This document shows positions 11,760 to 22,915 of a stretch of DNA of 64,000 bases, piece after piece. The translations under genes were made by a program, and so were the position numbers. The DNA is taken from positions 59,938,001-60,002,000 of the forward strand of contig CM070907.1 of assembly GCA_036417435.1 (NCBI GenBank). Reading direction: 5' to 3'. Within the stretch, counting starts at the first letter, position 1, and each line of letters starts with the position of its first letter. The notes under the pieces are model-generated. The model was not told the DNA's origin. It did no database searches and was given only the letters and a program-made list of their open reading frames with translations. The DNA is from Inia geoffrensis (lineage: Eukaryota; Chordata; Mammalia; Artiodactyla; Iniidae).

Positions 11760-11945
11760 TCACATATATCTTCAAAAGCATTCTATGACATAGATATTAG
11801 ATGCCTCTTATAGATGTACAAATGAGAAAAATAAGCCTCTGATAGATTAAATGCAATGTCCAAGAACATGAAAATGTGAAATGAAAGAACTGAGATTTAA
11901 ACTGAGACTTTTCTCTACCCCAAATCCAAATTTCTTCCCTAGTTC
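11760..11945 (-). mobile_element. MIR SINE
   Basis: Antisense MIR order: 'atgacatagatattagat', 'tacaaatgagaaaaataagc', 'taaatgcaatgtccaaga', then 'actgagatttaaactgaga'. It is degraded but collinear. Confidence 0.65.
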
Positions 11946-12304
11946 AAAAGTCATCCTCCTAGAAAACAAAATCACCACCAATAATGGTTTCTGAAGTAGG
12001 GATGGGGAATAGAATCATAATATAAACAGCACCAGCTTATCTTCTTAAGAAGTGGTTGGTACTGCTATTAAGGAAAATTAAAGTAGCAAAAATACATTAC
12101 AATTAAGAATATAAGGTAATGTTATCAGAGCAAATCCACACCAAAAATATTGTTGTCTGGGTCTTGGAAAAATAGGTTGTTTCAATAAAAATAAAAAGAA
12201 AATCAAAGCAAAGTCATGGATCTCATAAGAAAGATAACCCAAAATAATACCCTCAAAACAGATATGACAATATTCAATATAAAGGACCTTTAAAAAATGA
12301 ATTT
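11946..12304. other. Unassigned sequence
   Basis: A-rich sequence without a recognisable feature. Confidence 0.5.
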
Positions 12305-12640
12305 ACCCAATCCTTTTACAGCATTTGATTCTGTTGAATACTTTCTCTTACTTGAGACTCTCTCGTCCCTATTTGTCTGTGATAACACATTCTTATTCTC
12401 CTCTTATGTCCTGAACCATTCTTTTCTAATCTCCTTACTTTGATGCCCTCTCCCTCTTTCTGATCCTAAAGTGCCGGTATTCCCCTTAATTCTCCCTTGG
12501 CCTATTGCTCATTTTACTACCTAAGATTTTGTTAGCTAACCTTTTCTACTGTCAATGTTTTAACATAAAATGACATGCTACTGTAATCCAAATTCCTATC
12601 TCCAACTCAAGGCTAGAATTTCAGTTCCTCTAACTCGTCC
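12305..12640 (+). mobile_element. L2 (CR1-clade) ORF2 fragment
   Basis: The segment 'agcatttgattctgttgaat' followed by 'ttacttgagactctctcg' decodes to the reverse-transcriptase block AFD-V--(x)LLLETLS seen in L2. A pyrimidine-rich continuation follows in consensus order. The frame is broken. Confidence 0.55.
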
Positions 12641-13414
12641 GTCTGTACTCTTTCCAGTACAACATTATGGTCTTAGGTAAAATACAGCAGGTTGAGAATT
12701 CCAAGTGGGGTTCCTAAAACCACAATGGATTATTGATAGGTGACTGAAAAGTCAAGAAACTAGATAAGACCAAGTATGAGTGCCTGAGATGAGGGCCACC
12801 ATCATTAATTCAATGAGTCTAGACAGACTTGGTAGAGTTTGAAAGTGTTTCTTTTAACTGCCCTCTTCTTAGGCATTTATCTGTCCTCAGGTGTGGCTTG
12901 TCTACTTTAAAAGAAGAGCAATGGTTTCTATTCTAAGTGATCCCTTATCTCCCCTTAGATCTGTAAAGACCAAAGCAATATACAGCTGTTGAACAAATTT
13001 CCCTTTCCTTAGCCTATGTCTCTAATTCCCCATTCTCATTTTTCAGCAAACCAATTTTCTCTTTACTGTCTGTCTCCTACAAATACATTCGAGAAATCTT
13101 TTCTTGCTGATTGAATTAGGCCCTGCAAATTAATACTCTGTTTTTTACTTTCTTTCACTTCCACTTGTCTCTTAATTTCTTCAGCTCACTTGCCTTTGAA
13201 TCTTCCCAATTCTTCCCATTACCGAAGAGCTGCGTTTTTCTTTTAAGGCATCCTATTTTCTAAGGTTTCTTTGTGAGGAGTGGTGGAGAGAAAATCGCCT
13301 CTTTAACTGTTTTATCAGCAAATATTAATATATTAACTAAAGCTGATTAATTTTGCACTTTAGTTTCAGTGTCTTCAGCCTTACCGTAGTTTAATACATA
13401 TCTTACGAATACTT
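12641..13414. other. Unassigned sequence
   Basis: Pyrimidine-rich in places (13000-13260) and possibly further decayed L2, but not supportable as such. Confidence 0.4.
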
Positions 13415-13690
13415 GGTCATTTATTAATTTAAAAACCATTTATTGAACCTATAATGTTCTAGAGACTATATTAGATCTTAGAGATGTTAAAATGAACTAC
13501 ACATGAAAACTTCCTCAAGAGGCTTGGAATCTTGAGAAAAAATATGTACATAGGTACCATATAATAAATAATAAATATATTTACTAATAATAAAATTTTG
13601 TAGGTGATCACATGAGTATAACTGTGAGAAATAGTTGGACAGAGATGATATCCTGGAAGTAATGACTGATGGAAGCCTTCTGTGCAAATC
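13415..13690 (-). mobile_element. L2 3' region
   Basis: The antisense L2 terminus 'ccatttattgaacctataat' is followed by 'agagatgttaaaatgaac' and a degraded 'atcctggaagtaatgactga' block. Confidence 0.5.
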
Positions 13691-14514
13691 AAAGGTAAAA
13701 GTGAATTTAAGGTAGAGGGAGCAGCAGTCTAAGGCCACATACATTTACAGTGGACCCTTTATTGGTGCCTGGAAAGCTCAAAACAATACACCCTTACTTA
13801 GGAAAGTCCTCCCTAAGCTATGACACTGACACAGGTGTGGACCTCTAGAGACAAGTTTGAACTTCATGACCCACACCACACTCCCGGCCATAGCTTCTTG
13901 GGCCAAAAGTGCACATTTAAACTAAGTTAGGCAATACAATTTCTTTTCCAAATAATTTGATGTGGGGCCTGAAGAAAAGCATATCACTCTCCTTATGTAA
14001 CTGTAACGTAAACACATGAAGGCAACAGCTCTGTAGTAGCAGCTACTGAGCAGTCTGAGGTTGCAAAGGGAGAAAAAAATGAATTAGACATGGTGAATGA
14101 AGTAGAAGAGAGAAGTAGGGGTCCTGACTGCCTTCTAAATGTCCATTTCTGTCTTTCAGAGACCTAAGTGTATTCTATCTCAAAGGTTCTGGGGATGCTC
14201 TTATGTCTAACAAATTTCTTTTTTGGCTGAGGCAGGCCTGAGCTGGTTTCACTACTGGTAAAACACCAGTCTTTCCTAATCCAGCTATTCGAAAGTCTGA
14301 GCCAACGATTTCAAGCTCCCAGTGGCCAAAGCTGGGACACACTGAGCAACAAAATAAATAATGTAGTATTGGATTATAATCCAAAGTAGGAGCTGAATAT
14401 TCATAAGATCATGCTGATATACTTTACTGACTAAGCCAGTAAATAAATGAACAAACAAACAAATAAGTAAATAAATAAGGGAAAGGAGATAAATTGCCTT
14501 TACAGAGGAATTCC
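13691..14514. other. Unassigned sequence with A-rich simple repeat
   Basis: No gene was recognised. About 14438-14478 is an AAAT/AAAC-rich simple tract. Confidence 0.45.
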
Positions 14515-15195
14515 AAGTAATCAATGGTATACTTTTCCCTCCAGGGGGTGGAGCTCAATCTTTCCCTCACCCTTGAGTGTAGGTTGACTTAGTGACTCAC
14601 TTGCAAAGAACAGAGTACAGAAAGAGGACATCAGTAACTTTACAGCGAAGAAACCTGACCAGCGCTACGTTAAGCAAGAGGTCCAGGTTAACATCACAGT
14701 GATAAGGTATGTTGACAGTATGTTCCCCTTGATATGATGTGATGCGCAGGGCTTGTCACCTCTGTGGTATTCTTTACAAAACCCTATAACTCCAGTCTCA
14801 CCATGAGGAAAAGCATCAAACAAACCCAAATTGACAGCCATTCTACAGAATACCAGTACTCCTAAATATTCTCAAGGTCATAAAAAAACGAGAAAAATCT
14901 GAGAAATGGTTACATACCAGAGGAGACTCAGGAGACGTTATGATTAAATGCAATGCGGTATCCTTGATGGGACCCTAGGAGAGAAAAAGGACGTTAATGC
15001 AGAAGCTGCTGCCAATCTATACATGAAGCATAAAGTTTATCAGTAATGTAACAATATTTGTTTCTTGGTTTTGACAGATACACCATGGTAGTGTAAGATG
15101 CTAAGTATAGGAAAAGCTGGTGGGGGTATGTTTAAATTCTACTCCATCTTCACAAAGTTTCTGTAAATGTAATTTTATTCCAAAGTAAAAAGTAA
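14515..15195 (+). mobile_element. Old dispersed repeat, probably L1M-type 3' UTR
   Basis: The block order 'cttgagtgtaggttgactta', 'gatatgatgtgatgcgcag', 'gcggtatccttgatgggacc' and 'tttctgtaaatgtaatttta' then 'aaagtaaaaagt' is one I recognise as a widespread eutherian repeat ending like an L1M 3' UTR. I cannot fix the exact family name. It is non-coding. Confidence 0.45.
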
Positions 15196-15579
15196 AAACA
15201 AAAATATATTCTAAAGCAAAAAAGATTTATGCATGGCTAGAATGCAGGATTCATGTAAGGGAACAGCAACAAACATTGAGATCCAAGAAGTGAGTGAAGA
15301 CCAAATTGTAAAGAATTGTCTTTGGTATACAAGATGATGAAAGCTCAGCAAAGGAGTGAAACTACCAAACCTGTTTTAGAAACAGCATTCTGCACCTGTG
15401 AAGGAGCTATACTTTTAGGGAGGCAAGGCTTGGAGAAGAAGCATAGTTGCAGGGCCATTACGAAGTCTAGCAAAAAATTTCAGAGACATATATTAGGATA
15501 TCTTTGTTGATATGGTACTACCTACTGAGACCAAGACCGTAATAAAAGCCCATTCACTCAACCAGGCATGTAAAGTCAT
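15196..15579. other. Unassigned sequence
   Basis: It contains a 64-codon frame (15316-15510, +) with no recognisable similarity. Nothing else was seen. Confidence 0.45.
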
Positions 15580-15594
15580 AAAAAGCAACTTTTC
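15580..15594. repeat. Outer target-site duplication, left copy
   Basis: AAAAAGCAACTTTTC. It pairs with AAAAAGCAATTTCTC at 21747-21761 (13 of 15 bases) and brackets the whole nested L1 block. Confidence 0.8.
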
Positions 15595-15636
15595 AGAGTA
15601 TTGAGCAGAGTTCCCTGTGCTATACAGTAGGTTCTT
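15595..15636 (-). mobile_element. Older L1, inverted 5' segment, left part
   Basis: Antisense L1 3' UTR: 'agagtattgagcagagttcc' then 'ctgtgctatacagtagg'. It is interrupted by the younger L1 and resumes at 21553 in perfect register. It is one half of a twin-primed (5'-inverted) L1 copy. Confidence 0.85.
15620..15636. repeat. Inner target-site duplication, left copy
   Basis: CTATACAGTAGGTTCTT. It matches CTCTACAGTAGGTTCTT at 21550-21566 in 16 of 17 bases and is itself part of the older L1 that served as target. Confidence 0.9.
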
Positions 15637-16019
15637 TTTTTTTTTTAACATGTTCATTGGAGTATGATTGCCTTAAAATACTGTGTTAGTTTCTGCTGTA
15701 TAACAAAATGAATCACCTATATATATATAAATATATCCCTATATCCCCTCCCTCTTGCATTTCCCTCCCACCTCCCTATTGCACCCCTCCAGCTGGTCAC
15801 AAAGCACCGAGCTCGTCTCCCTGTGCTATGTAGCTGCTTCTACTAGCTATCTATTTTACATTTGGTAGTGTATATATATCAATGCTACTCTCTCACTTCG
15901 TTCCAGCTTACACTTTCCCGACCCAGTGTCCTCACGTCCATTCTACACATCTGCATCTTTATTCCTGTCCTGCCACTAGGTTCATCAGAGCCTCTTTTTT
16001 TAGATACAATATATATGTG

Positions 16020-18507
16020 TTAGCATACAGTATTTGTTTTTCTCTTTCTGAATTACTTCACTCTGTATGACAGACTATAGGTCTATCCACCTCACTACAA
16101 ATAACTCAATTTCATTTCTTTTTATGGCTGAGTAATATTCCATTGTATACATGTGCCACATCTTCTTTATCCATTCATCTGTCAGTGGACACCTAGGTTG
16201 CTCCCATGTTCTGGCTATTGTAAATAGAGCTGCAATGAACATAGTGGTACATGACTGTTTTTAATTATGGTTTTCTCAGGGTATATGCCCAATGGTAGGA
16301 TTGCTGGGTTGTATGGTAGAATGCAAGAGATTTCTGAGCATTAATTTTGTATCCTGGTACTTTACCAAATTGATTGATTAGCTCTAGTAGTTTTCTGGTG
16401 CATCTTTAGGATTCTCTATGTATAGTATTACATCATCTGCGAACAGTGACAGTTTTACTTATTCTTTTCCAATTTGGATTCCTTTTATTGCTTTTTCTTC
16501 TGATTGCTGAGGGTAAAACTTCCAAAACTATGTCCAATAATAGTGGTGAGAGTGGGCATCCTTGTCTTGTTCCTGATTTTAGAGGAAACGGTTTCGGTTT
16601 TTCACCATTGAGAATGATGTTGGCTGTGGGTTTGTCATATATGGCCTTTATTATGTTGAGGTAAGTCCCCTCTGTGTCTACTTTCTGGATAATTTTTATC
16701 ATAAATGGGTGTTGAAGTTTTTGAAGGCTTTTTCTGCATCTATAGAGATTATCATATGGTTTTAATCCTTCTGTTTGCTAATATGGTATATCACATTGAT
16801 TGATATCTGTATATTAAAGAATCCTTGCATTCCTGGGATAAACCCCAGATGATCATGGTGTATGATCCTTTTAATGTGCTGTTGGATTCTGTTTGCTAGT
16901 ATTTGCTGAGGATATTTGCATCAATGTTCATCACTGATATTGGCCTTTCTCTGTGACATCTCTGTCTGGTTTTGGTATCACGGTGATGGTGGGCTCGTAG
17001 AATGAGATTGGGAGTGTTCCTCCCTCTGCTATATTGTGGAAGAGTTTGAGAAGGATAGGTGTTAGCTCTTCTCTAAATGTTTGATAGAATTCGCCTGTGA
17101 AGCCATCTGGTCCTAGGCTTTTATTTACTGAAAGATTTTTAATAACAGTTTCAATTTCAGTGCTTGTGACTTGTCTGTTTATATTTTCTACTTCTTTCTG
17201 GTTCAGTCTCAGAAGGTGGTGCTTTTTTAAGAACTTGTCCATTTCTTCCAGGTTGTCCACTTAATTGGCATATAGTTGTAGTAAACCCTCATGGTTCTTT
17301 GTATTTTTGCAAGGTCAGTTGTTCTTTTTCCTTTCTAATTCTATTGATTTGAGTCTTCTCCCTTTTTCCTTGATGAGTCTGGCTAGTGGTTTATCAATTT
17401 TGCTTATGTTCTCAAAGAACCAGCTTTTAGTTTTATTGATCTTTGCTACTGTTTCCTTCATTTCCTTTTCATTTATTTCTGATCTGATCTTTATGATTTC
17501 TTTCCTTCTGCTAACTTTGGGGGTTTTTTGATCTTCTTTCTCTAATTGCTTTAGGTGTAAGGTTAGGTTGTTTGAGGTGTTTCTTTTTTCTTGAGGTAGG
17601 ATAGTATTGCTCTAAACTTCCCTCTTAGTAGTGCTTAGCTGCATCCCATAGGTTTTGGGTCATCGTGTTTTCATTTTCATATGTTTCTACGTATTTTTTT
17701 ATTTCCACTCTGATTTCTTCAGCGATCTCTTGGTTATTTAGTAACGTATTGTTTAGCCTCCATGTGTTCGTATTTTTACAGTTTGTTTTCCTGTAATTGA
17801 TATCTAGTCTCATAGCATTGTGAGGGGAAAAGATACTTGACATGACTTCAATTTTCTAAGTTTACCAAGGCTTGATTTGTGACCCAAGATATGATCTATC
17901 CTGGAGAATGTTCCATGAACACTTGAGAAGAAAGTGTATTCTGTTGTTTTTGGATAGAATGTCCTATAAATATCAATTAAGTCCATCTTGTTTAATGTGT
18001 CATTTAAAGCTTGTGTTTCCTTATTTATTTTCATTTTGGCTGATCTGTCCATTGGTGAAAGTGGGGTGTTAAAATCCCCTACTATGATTGTTTTACTGTT
18101 GATTTCCCATTTTATGGCTGTTAGCATTTGCCTTATGTATTAAGGTGCTGCTATGCTGGGTGCATCAATATTTACAGTTGTTATATCTTCTTCTTGGATT
18201 GATCCCTTGATCATTATGTAGTATCCTTCTTTGTCTCTTGTAATAGTCTTTGTTTTAAAGTCTATTTTGTCTGATATGAGAAATGCTACTCCAGCCTTTC
18301 TTTTATTTCTATTTGCATGGAATATCTTTTTCCATCCCCTCATTTTCAGTCTGTATGTGTCCCTAGGTCTGAAGTGGGTCTCTTGTAGACAGCATATATA
18401 CGGGTATCGTTTTTGTACCCATTCAGCCAGTCTGTGACTTTTGGTTGGATTATTTAATCCATTTATACATTTAAGGTAATTATCAATATGTATGTTCCTA
18501 TTACGAT
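16020..18507 (-). pseudogene. L1 ORF2 (endonuclease/reverse transcriptase), broken
   Basis: ORF2 of L1 encodes an apurinic/apyrimidinic-like endonuclease followed by a reverse transcriptase that performs target-primed reverse transcription. Here the start codon has become ATC (18507-18505). Endonuclease motifs are visible in the frame 18646-18140 (HRLAEW, CLQETHFRPRD) and in 18127-17810 (IIVGDFNTPLSP, FSRIDHI). The RT entry block [21 protein letters not shown] lies in 17260-16931, and TRQGCPLSP in 16702-16433. Each block is in a different frame or separated by stops. The sequence then jumps at about 16320 from the region after the FADD-equivalent block to the C-terminal 'atcctaccattgggcatat' region, losing roughly 1.3 kb compared with the copy at 33766-37580. 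It cannot encode functional protein. Confidence 0.9.
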
Positions 18508-18561
18508 TTTCTTGTTTTGGGTTTGGTTTCGTAGGGCTTTTCCCTCTCTTGTGTTGCTCGC

Positions 18562-19402
18562 CTAGAGTAGTTCCTTTAGCATTTGTTGTAATGCTGGTTT
18601 GGTACTGCTGAATTCTCAGCTTTTGCTTGTCTGTAAATGTTTTCATTTCTCTATCAAATCTGAATGAGATCCTTGCTGGTAGAGTAATCTTGGTGTAGGT
18701 CTTTCCCTTTCATTATTTTAAATATGCCCTGCCATTCTCTTCTGGCTTGCAGAGTTTCTGCTGAAAGATCTGCTGTTAACCTTACGGGGATTCCTTGTTT
18801 TTTATTTTTTGCTTTTCTCTTGCTACTTTTAATATTTTTTCTTTAATTTTTGATAGTTTGATTAATATGTGGCTTGGCATTTTCTCCTTGGATTTATCCT
18901 GTATGGGTTTCCTGCATTTCCTGGACTTGACTATTTCCTTTCCCACATTTGGGAAGTTTTCAACTATAATCCCTTCAAGTATTTTCTCAGTCCCTTTGTT
19001 TTTCTCTTCTTCTTCTGGGACCCCTATAACTTTAATGTTGTCCCAGAGGTCTCTGAGACTGTCCTCAATTCTTTTCATTCTTTTTTCTTTATTCTGTTCT
19101 GCAGTAGTTATTTCCACTGTTTTATCGTTCAGGTCACTTATCCGTTCTGCCTCAGTTATTCTGCTATTGATTCCTTCTAAAGAATGTTTAATTTCATTCA
19201 CTGTGTTGCTCATCATTGTTTCTTTGCTCTTTAGTTCTTGTAGGTCATTGTTAAACATATCCTGTATTTTCTCCAGTCTATTTCGAAGATTTGGGATCAT
19301 GTTTACTATCATTCCTCTGAATTCTTTTTCAGGTAGACTGCCTATTTCCTCTTCATTTGTTTGGTCTGGTGGGTTTTTACCTTGCTCCTTCATCTGCTGC
19401 AT
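18562..19402 (-). pseudogene. L1 ORF1 (RNA-binding chaperone), frameshifted
   Basis: ORF1 protein forms a coiled-coil trimer that binds L1 RNA. The frame from 19402 gives about 206 residues starting MQQMKEQGKNPPDQ, with a long charged heptad-like region (SNTVNEIKHSLEGINSRITEAE) for the coiled coil, then the RRM-like part with KRMKRIEDSLRDLWDNIK and VPEEEEKNKGTEKILEGI. The C-terminal block (ARREW, ARISFRFD) continues in other frames to a TAG at 18564-18562. At least one frameshift breaks it. A long opposite-strand frame (18795-19463, +) is a shadow of this region. Confidence 0.88.
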
Positions 19403-21345
19403 ATTTTCTGTCTTCCCATTTTGCTTAACTTACTGTGTTTGTGGTCTCCTTTTCGCAGGCTGAACGTTCGTAGTTCCCATTGTTTTGATGTCTGCCCCCA
19501 GTGGGTAATGTTAGTTCAGTGGGTTGTGTAGGCTTCCTGGTGTAGGGGACTGGTGCCTGTGTTCTGGTGGGTGGGGCTGGACCTTGTCTTTCTGGTGGGC
19601 AGGGCTGTGTCCGGTTGTGTTTTTTGGTGTGTCAGTGAACTTATTATGACTTTAGGCAGCCTCTCTGTTAATGGGTGGGGTTGTGTTCCTGTCTTGCTAG
19701 TTGTTTGTCATCGGGCATCCAGCACTGGAGCTTGCTGGCCATCGGGTGGTGCTGGGTCTTAGTGTTGAGACAGAGATCTCTGGGAGACCTCTCACTGATT
19801 GATATTACTTGGGGCCGGGAGGCCTCTGGTGGCCCAATGTCCTGAACTTGGCTCTCCCACCTCAGAATCTCAGGCCTGACACCAGGCCAGAGCACCAAGA
19901 CCCAGTCAGTACACAGGTTGAAGAAAAGGGAGAGAAAATGTAAGAAAAAAATAAAAAATAAAAATTATTAAAATAAAAAAGTAAAAAATAATAAAAACAA
20001 AAAGAGAGAAACCAAATCAATAAACAAATCCACCAATGATAACAAGCACTAAAAACTATACTAAGATAAACATAAAAATCAGAAACATATCAGCTGCAGA
20101 CAGCAAACCCCAAGTCTACAGTTGCTCCCAAAGTCCACCACCTCAATTTTTGGTTGACTCATTGTCTATTCACATATTCCACAGATGCAGGGCACCTCAA
20201 GTTGATTATGGGGATTTAATCCGCTTCTTCTGAGGCAGCTGGGAGAAATTTCCCTTTCTCTTCTTTGTTGGCACAACTCCTGGGGTTCAGCCTTGGTTTT
20301 GGCCCCACCTCTGCATGTAGGTTGCCCTCAGGCTTCTGTTCCCACCCAGACAGGATGGAGTTAAAGCAGCAGCTGATTAGGGGGTTCTGGTTCACTCATA
20401 CTGGGGGGAGGGAGGGGCACGGTAGTTATAACTGCAATGTGGGGTGAGCCTACAGAGTCCGGCATAACGTTGCAACAGCCTGATGTGTGCCGTGTTTTTT
20501 TCCCAGGGAAGCTGTCCCTGGAACACGGGACCCTGGCAGTGGTGGGCTACAGGCTCCCAGGAAGGGAGGTGTGGATAGTGACCTGTGCTTGCACATAGGC
20601 TTCTTGGTGGCTGCAGCAGCAGCCTTAGCATCTCATGCCCATCTCTGGTGTCCACACTGATAGCCACGGCTCGCACCCATCTCCGGAGCTCAGTTAGGTG
20701 GTGCTCTGAATCCCCTCTCCTTGCGCACCCTGAAACAATGGTTTCTTGCCTCTTAGACAGGTCCAGACATTTTTCCAGACTCCTTACCGGCTAGCTGTGG
20801 CACACTAGCCCCCTTCAGGTTGTGTTCACGCAGCCAACCCCAGTCCTCTCACTGGGATCTGACCTCTGAAGCCAGAGCCTCAGCTCCCAGCCACCACCTA
20901 TCCGGGAGGGTGAGCAGACAAGCCTCTCAGGCTGGTGAGTGCTGGTCGGCACCAATCCTCTGTGTGGGAATCTCTCCGCTTTGCCCTCTGAACCCCTGTT
21001 GCTGCGCTCTCCTCCGTGGCTCTGAAGATTCCCCCCAACCCACCCACACCCCTTCTCCACCAGTGAAGGGTCTTCCTAGTGTGTGGAAACTTTTCCTCCT
21101 TCACAGCTCCCTCCCAGAGATGCAGGTCCCATCCCTATTCTTTTGCCTCTGTTTTTTCTCTTTTCTTTTGCCCTACCCAGGTATGTGGGGAGTTTCTTGC
21201 CTTTTGGGAATTCTGAGGTCTTCTGTCAGCATTCAGTAGGTGTTCTCTAGGAGTTGTTCCACGTGTAGATGTAATTTTGATGCATTTGTGGGGAGGTAGG
21301 TGATATCCACGTCTTACTCCTCCACCATCTTGAAGGTCCCTCTGA
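19403..21345 (-). promoter_or_regulatory. L1 5' UTR (internal promoter region)
   Basis: This is the 1.9 kb leader of the minus-strand L1. It is GC-richer than the flanks (20250-21250) with a strongly A-rich patch (T-rich in sense) at about 19920-20110. L1 5' UTRs carry an internal RNA polymerase II promoter; the sequence does not show whether this copy retains activity. Frames inside it on either strand (for example 20820-21239, +) are not supported as genes. Confidence 0.75.
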
Positions 21346-21549
21346 TGAAAATCTTAAACTTATCTCTTTCAGTGAATTTGAAAGGAAGCTATATGCCAAC
21401 TATTTCTTACAATGGATATAACTCAGGGAACAGCCAGATGGGAGAGATGCACAAATGAAGACACATGGTGAAAGGGCTGGAAGCTTCCATCTCTCTCTGA
21501 GGGCATCACTCTTGCAGCACCTGCCTGTGTTCACTCTCCTGGAAGTTCT
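21346..21549 (-). other. Extra sequence between L1 5' end and its TSD (candidate 5' transduction)
   Basis: About 204 bases lie upstream of the L1 start but inside the inserted segment, because the interrupted older L1 resumes only at 21550. It is not canonical L1 leader. The minus strand contains 'catctggctgttccctgagt', which resembles an older dispersed mammalian repeat I cannot name. The simplest reading is that transcription began upstream of the source L1 and this flank was carried along. Confidence 0.6.
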
Positions 21550-21566
21550 CTCTACAGTAGGTTCTT
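21550..21566. repeat. Inner target-site duplication, right copy
   Basis: CTCTACAGTAGGTTCTT, partner of 15620-15636; one mismatch. Confidence 0.9.
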
Positions 21567-21611
21567 ATTAGTTATCTATTTTATATATAGTAATCTGTAT
21601 ATGTCAATGAT
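21567..21611 (-). mobile_element. Older L1, inverted 5' segment, right part
   Basis: It continues the antisense L1 3' UTR directly from the right TSD copy ('attagttatctattttata') and ends at the inversion junction near 21611. Confidence 0.85.
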
Positions 21612-21746
21612 CTATATGGGGAAAAAAATCTTAAAAAAGAATGTATATATGTATAACTTATTCACTTTGCTATATGGCAGAAACTAACACAACACTATAA
21701 AGCAACTATACTCCAATAAAATTTTTTTAAAAAGAAAACTAAAAAA
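21612..21746 (+). mobile_element. Older L1, sense 3' end with poly-A
   Basis: Sense L1 3' UTR end: 'atctatatgggg' then 'aacttattcactttgctat', 'agcaactatactccaataaa' (polyadenylation signal) and an A-rich tail. In the consensus this block lies immediately downstream of the block inverted at 15595-21611, which is the hallmark of twin priming. Confidence 0.88.
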
Positions 21747-21761
21747 AAAAAGCAATTTCTC
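21747..21761. repeat. Outer target-site duplication, right copy
   Basis: AAAAAGCAATTTCTC, partner of 15580-15594. Confidence 0.8.
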
Positions 21762-22785
21762 AAAGGCCAGAGAGACACCCGATATACTTGGGCAGGTCCT
21801 GGCTCTGAGACTGTTTTACAGGTCTAAGATCATTAAAGAGTTTTAATTTTCTTTATTGATTTTAAAGAAGCACTTCAATTCACCTTTAAATATTCTTCCC
21901 CTCTTCCCCTTTACATTATAAAATTTCCATCAAAAATCCTTAGAGCTTTACACACATTCCTACAAAATCAACTTCCTTTAATGCTTCTTTCACTTAACAT
22001 TTAAAATCTAATAATACTGCGGTCACTGCCATTCCCCAACGTTTAACCCATTATCATAGTTGGCTTTTTTCCTAGGATGTACTTAGAACAGCAACTGACC
22101 AGAGCCCAGGAAGAGCAGCCAGGTCCCCCAGCTTGCATCCAAGAAATCCAGCCCTGTTCTCAAACTCTCCCTTCTGAAGTTGGTTTCTAGGTATTCTGAT
22201 CAATATCTAAGTAATTAAAATTTCTCATGATCAAAGTTCTGACCTTCACACTGGCCCTGCTTATCAGTAAAAACATGTCTTGATCTCCTTGTTGGTACCG
22301 GCCTGGAGGTTCGTACAGAATATCTCTAAGCCCCTGCCTCTCTCCCCTGTCCTTGACTTTGGTTCATGCTGTGTCTGCTGTGTCAGCCAAAATCATGCCC
22401 TTCACTCCCTCAGCTAATCCTCAACCAGCACCACTTCCCTTCCCTCTTCTGTAATGCTCCTCACATACTTTCTCAACTGCCATTTTAAATCGTCTGATAT
22501 TTTGCTGATTCAGCTCTGTATCTGGTTAGTTTTCCCTTTATGAAATCTTAAAAACAGGAAATTCAAATCCAATAATCCAATTCTGTATGCTCTGGGTATT
22601 TGTAAAGGAAATGTATTCTCTGCTTTGCCAACTGAGACAGTGACAGTCCTCTCTTTTTCAGGAAGCACCATCACTACTCTAAGCCTCCACTTTCCCACAC
22701 ATAAATAAATAAAGGCTCCCTTCAAAGCTGAAATCTCTTTGACCCCTGAGTAGGGTTATTAAATATTCTTATTTTACATTTACCC
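21762..22785. other. Unassigned sequence
   Basis: No gene or repeat was recognised. Short frames (22510-22725, -) lack similarity I know. Confidence 0.45.
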
Positions 22786-22789
22786 ACCA

Positions 22790-22915
22790 ATTGACTACTG
22801 AGTGACTGCTATCACCAGGCATTGTGGAAGGTGCCAGGAATAAAGCAAAAAAATCAGAGAGATATGGTCTCTGTCATTATCGGTCTTAAATAAGTAAATG
22901 GGCAATTGTAAAAAA
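22790..22915 (-). mobile_element. L2 3' fragment
   Basis: The antisense L2 end 'gagtgactgctatcaccagg' is followed by 'ggtgccaggaataaagca' and 'gatatggtctctgtcatt'. Confidence 0.55.

Larger units (their letters stand above)
15637..21345 (-). mobile_element. Long cetartiodactyl-type LINE-1 with 5' UTR
   Basis: The minus-strand copy reads, from its own 5' end, about 1.9 kb of 5' UTR (21345-19403), ORF1 (19402-18562), ORF2 (18507 to about 16020, with an internal deletion) and 3' UTR to a T-run at 15635-15646 that is its poly-A tail. The 5' end shows the expected 'cttcaagatggtggagg' start. It is inserted in an older L1 and flanked by a 16/17 TSD. About 200 bases not belonging to the canonical L1 lie between its 5' end and the right TSD. 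It is dead through stops, frameshifts and the deletion near 16320. Confidence 0.92.

Noticed and set aside
18795..19463. 222-codon plus-strand frame, one of the longest in the window
   Set aside because: It is the antisense of L1 ORF1 (minus strand, 19402-18562). The composition (Phe/Ser/Leu-rich) is what antisense of Lys/Glu-rich ORF1 gives, and similar antisense frames occur over other ORF1 copies here.
19920..20060. A-rich patch as a processed-pseudogene or SINE tail
   Set aside because: Its position and neighbours fit an internal A-rich part of the L1 5' UTR; no inserted element or TSD lies around it.
20820..21239. 139-codon Pro/Ser-rich plus-strand frame in GC-richer DNA
   Set aside because: It lies antisense within the L1 5' UTR. 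No motif, no start context and no splice evidence.
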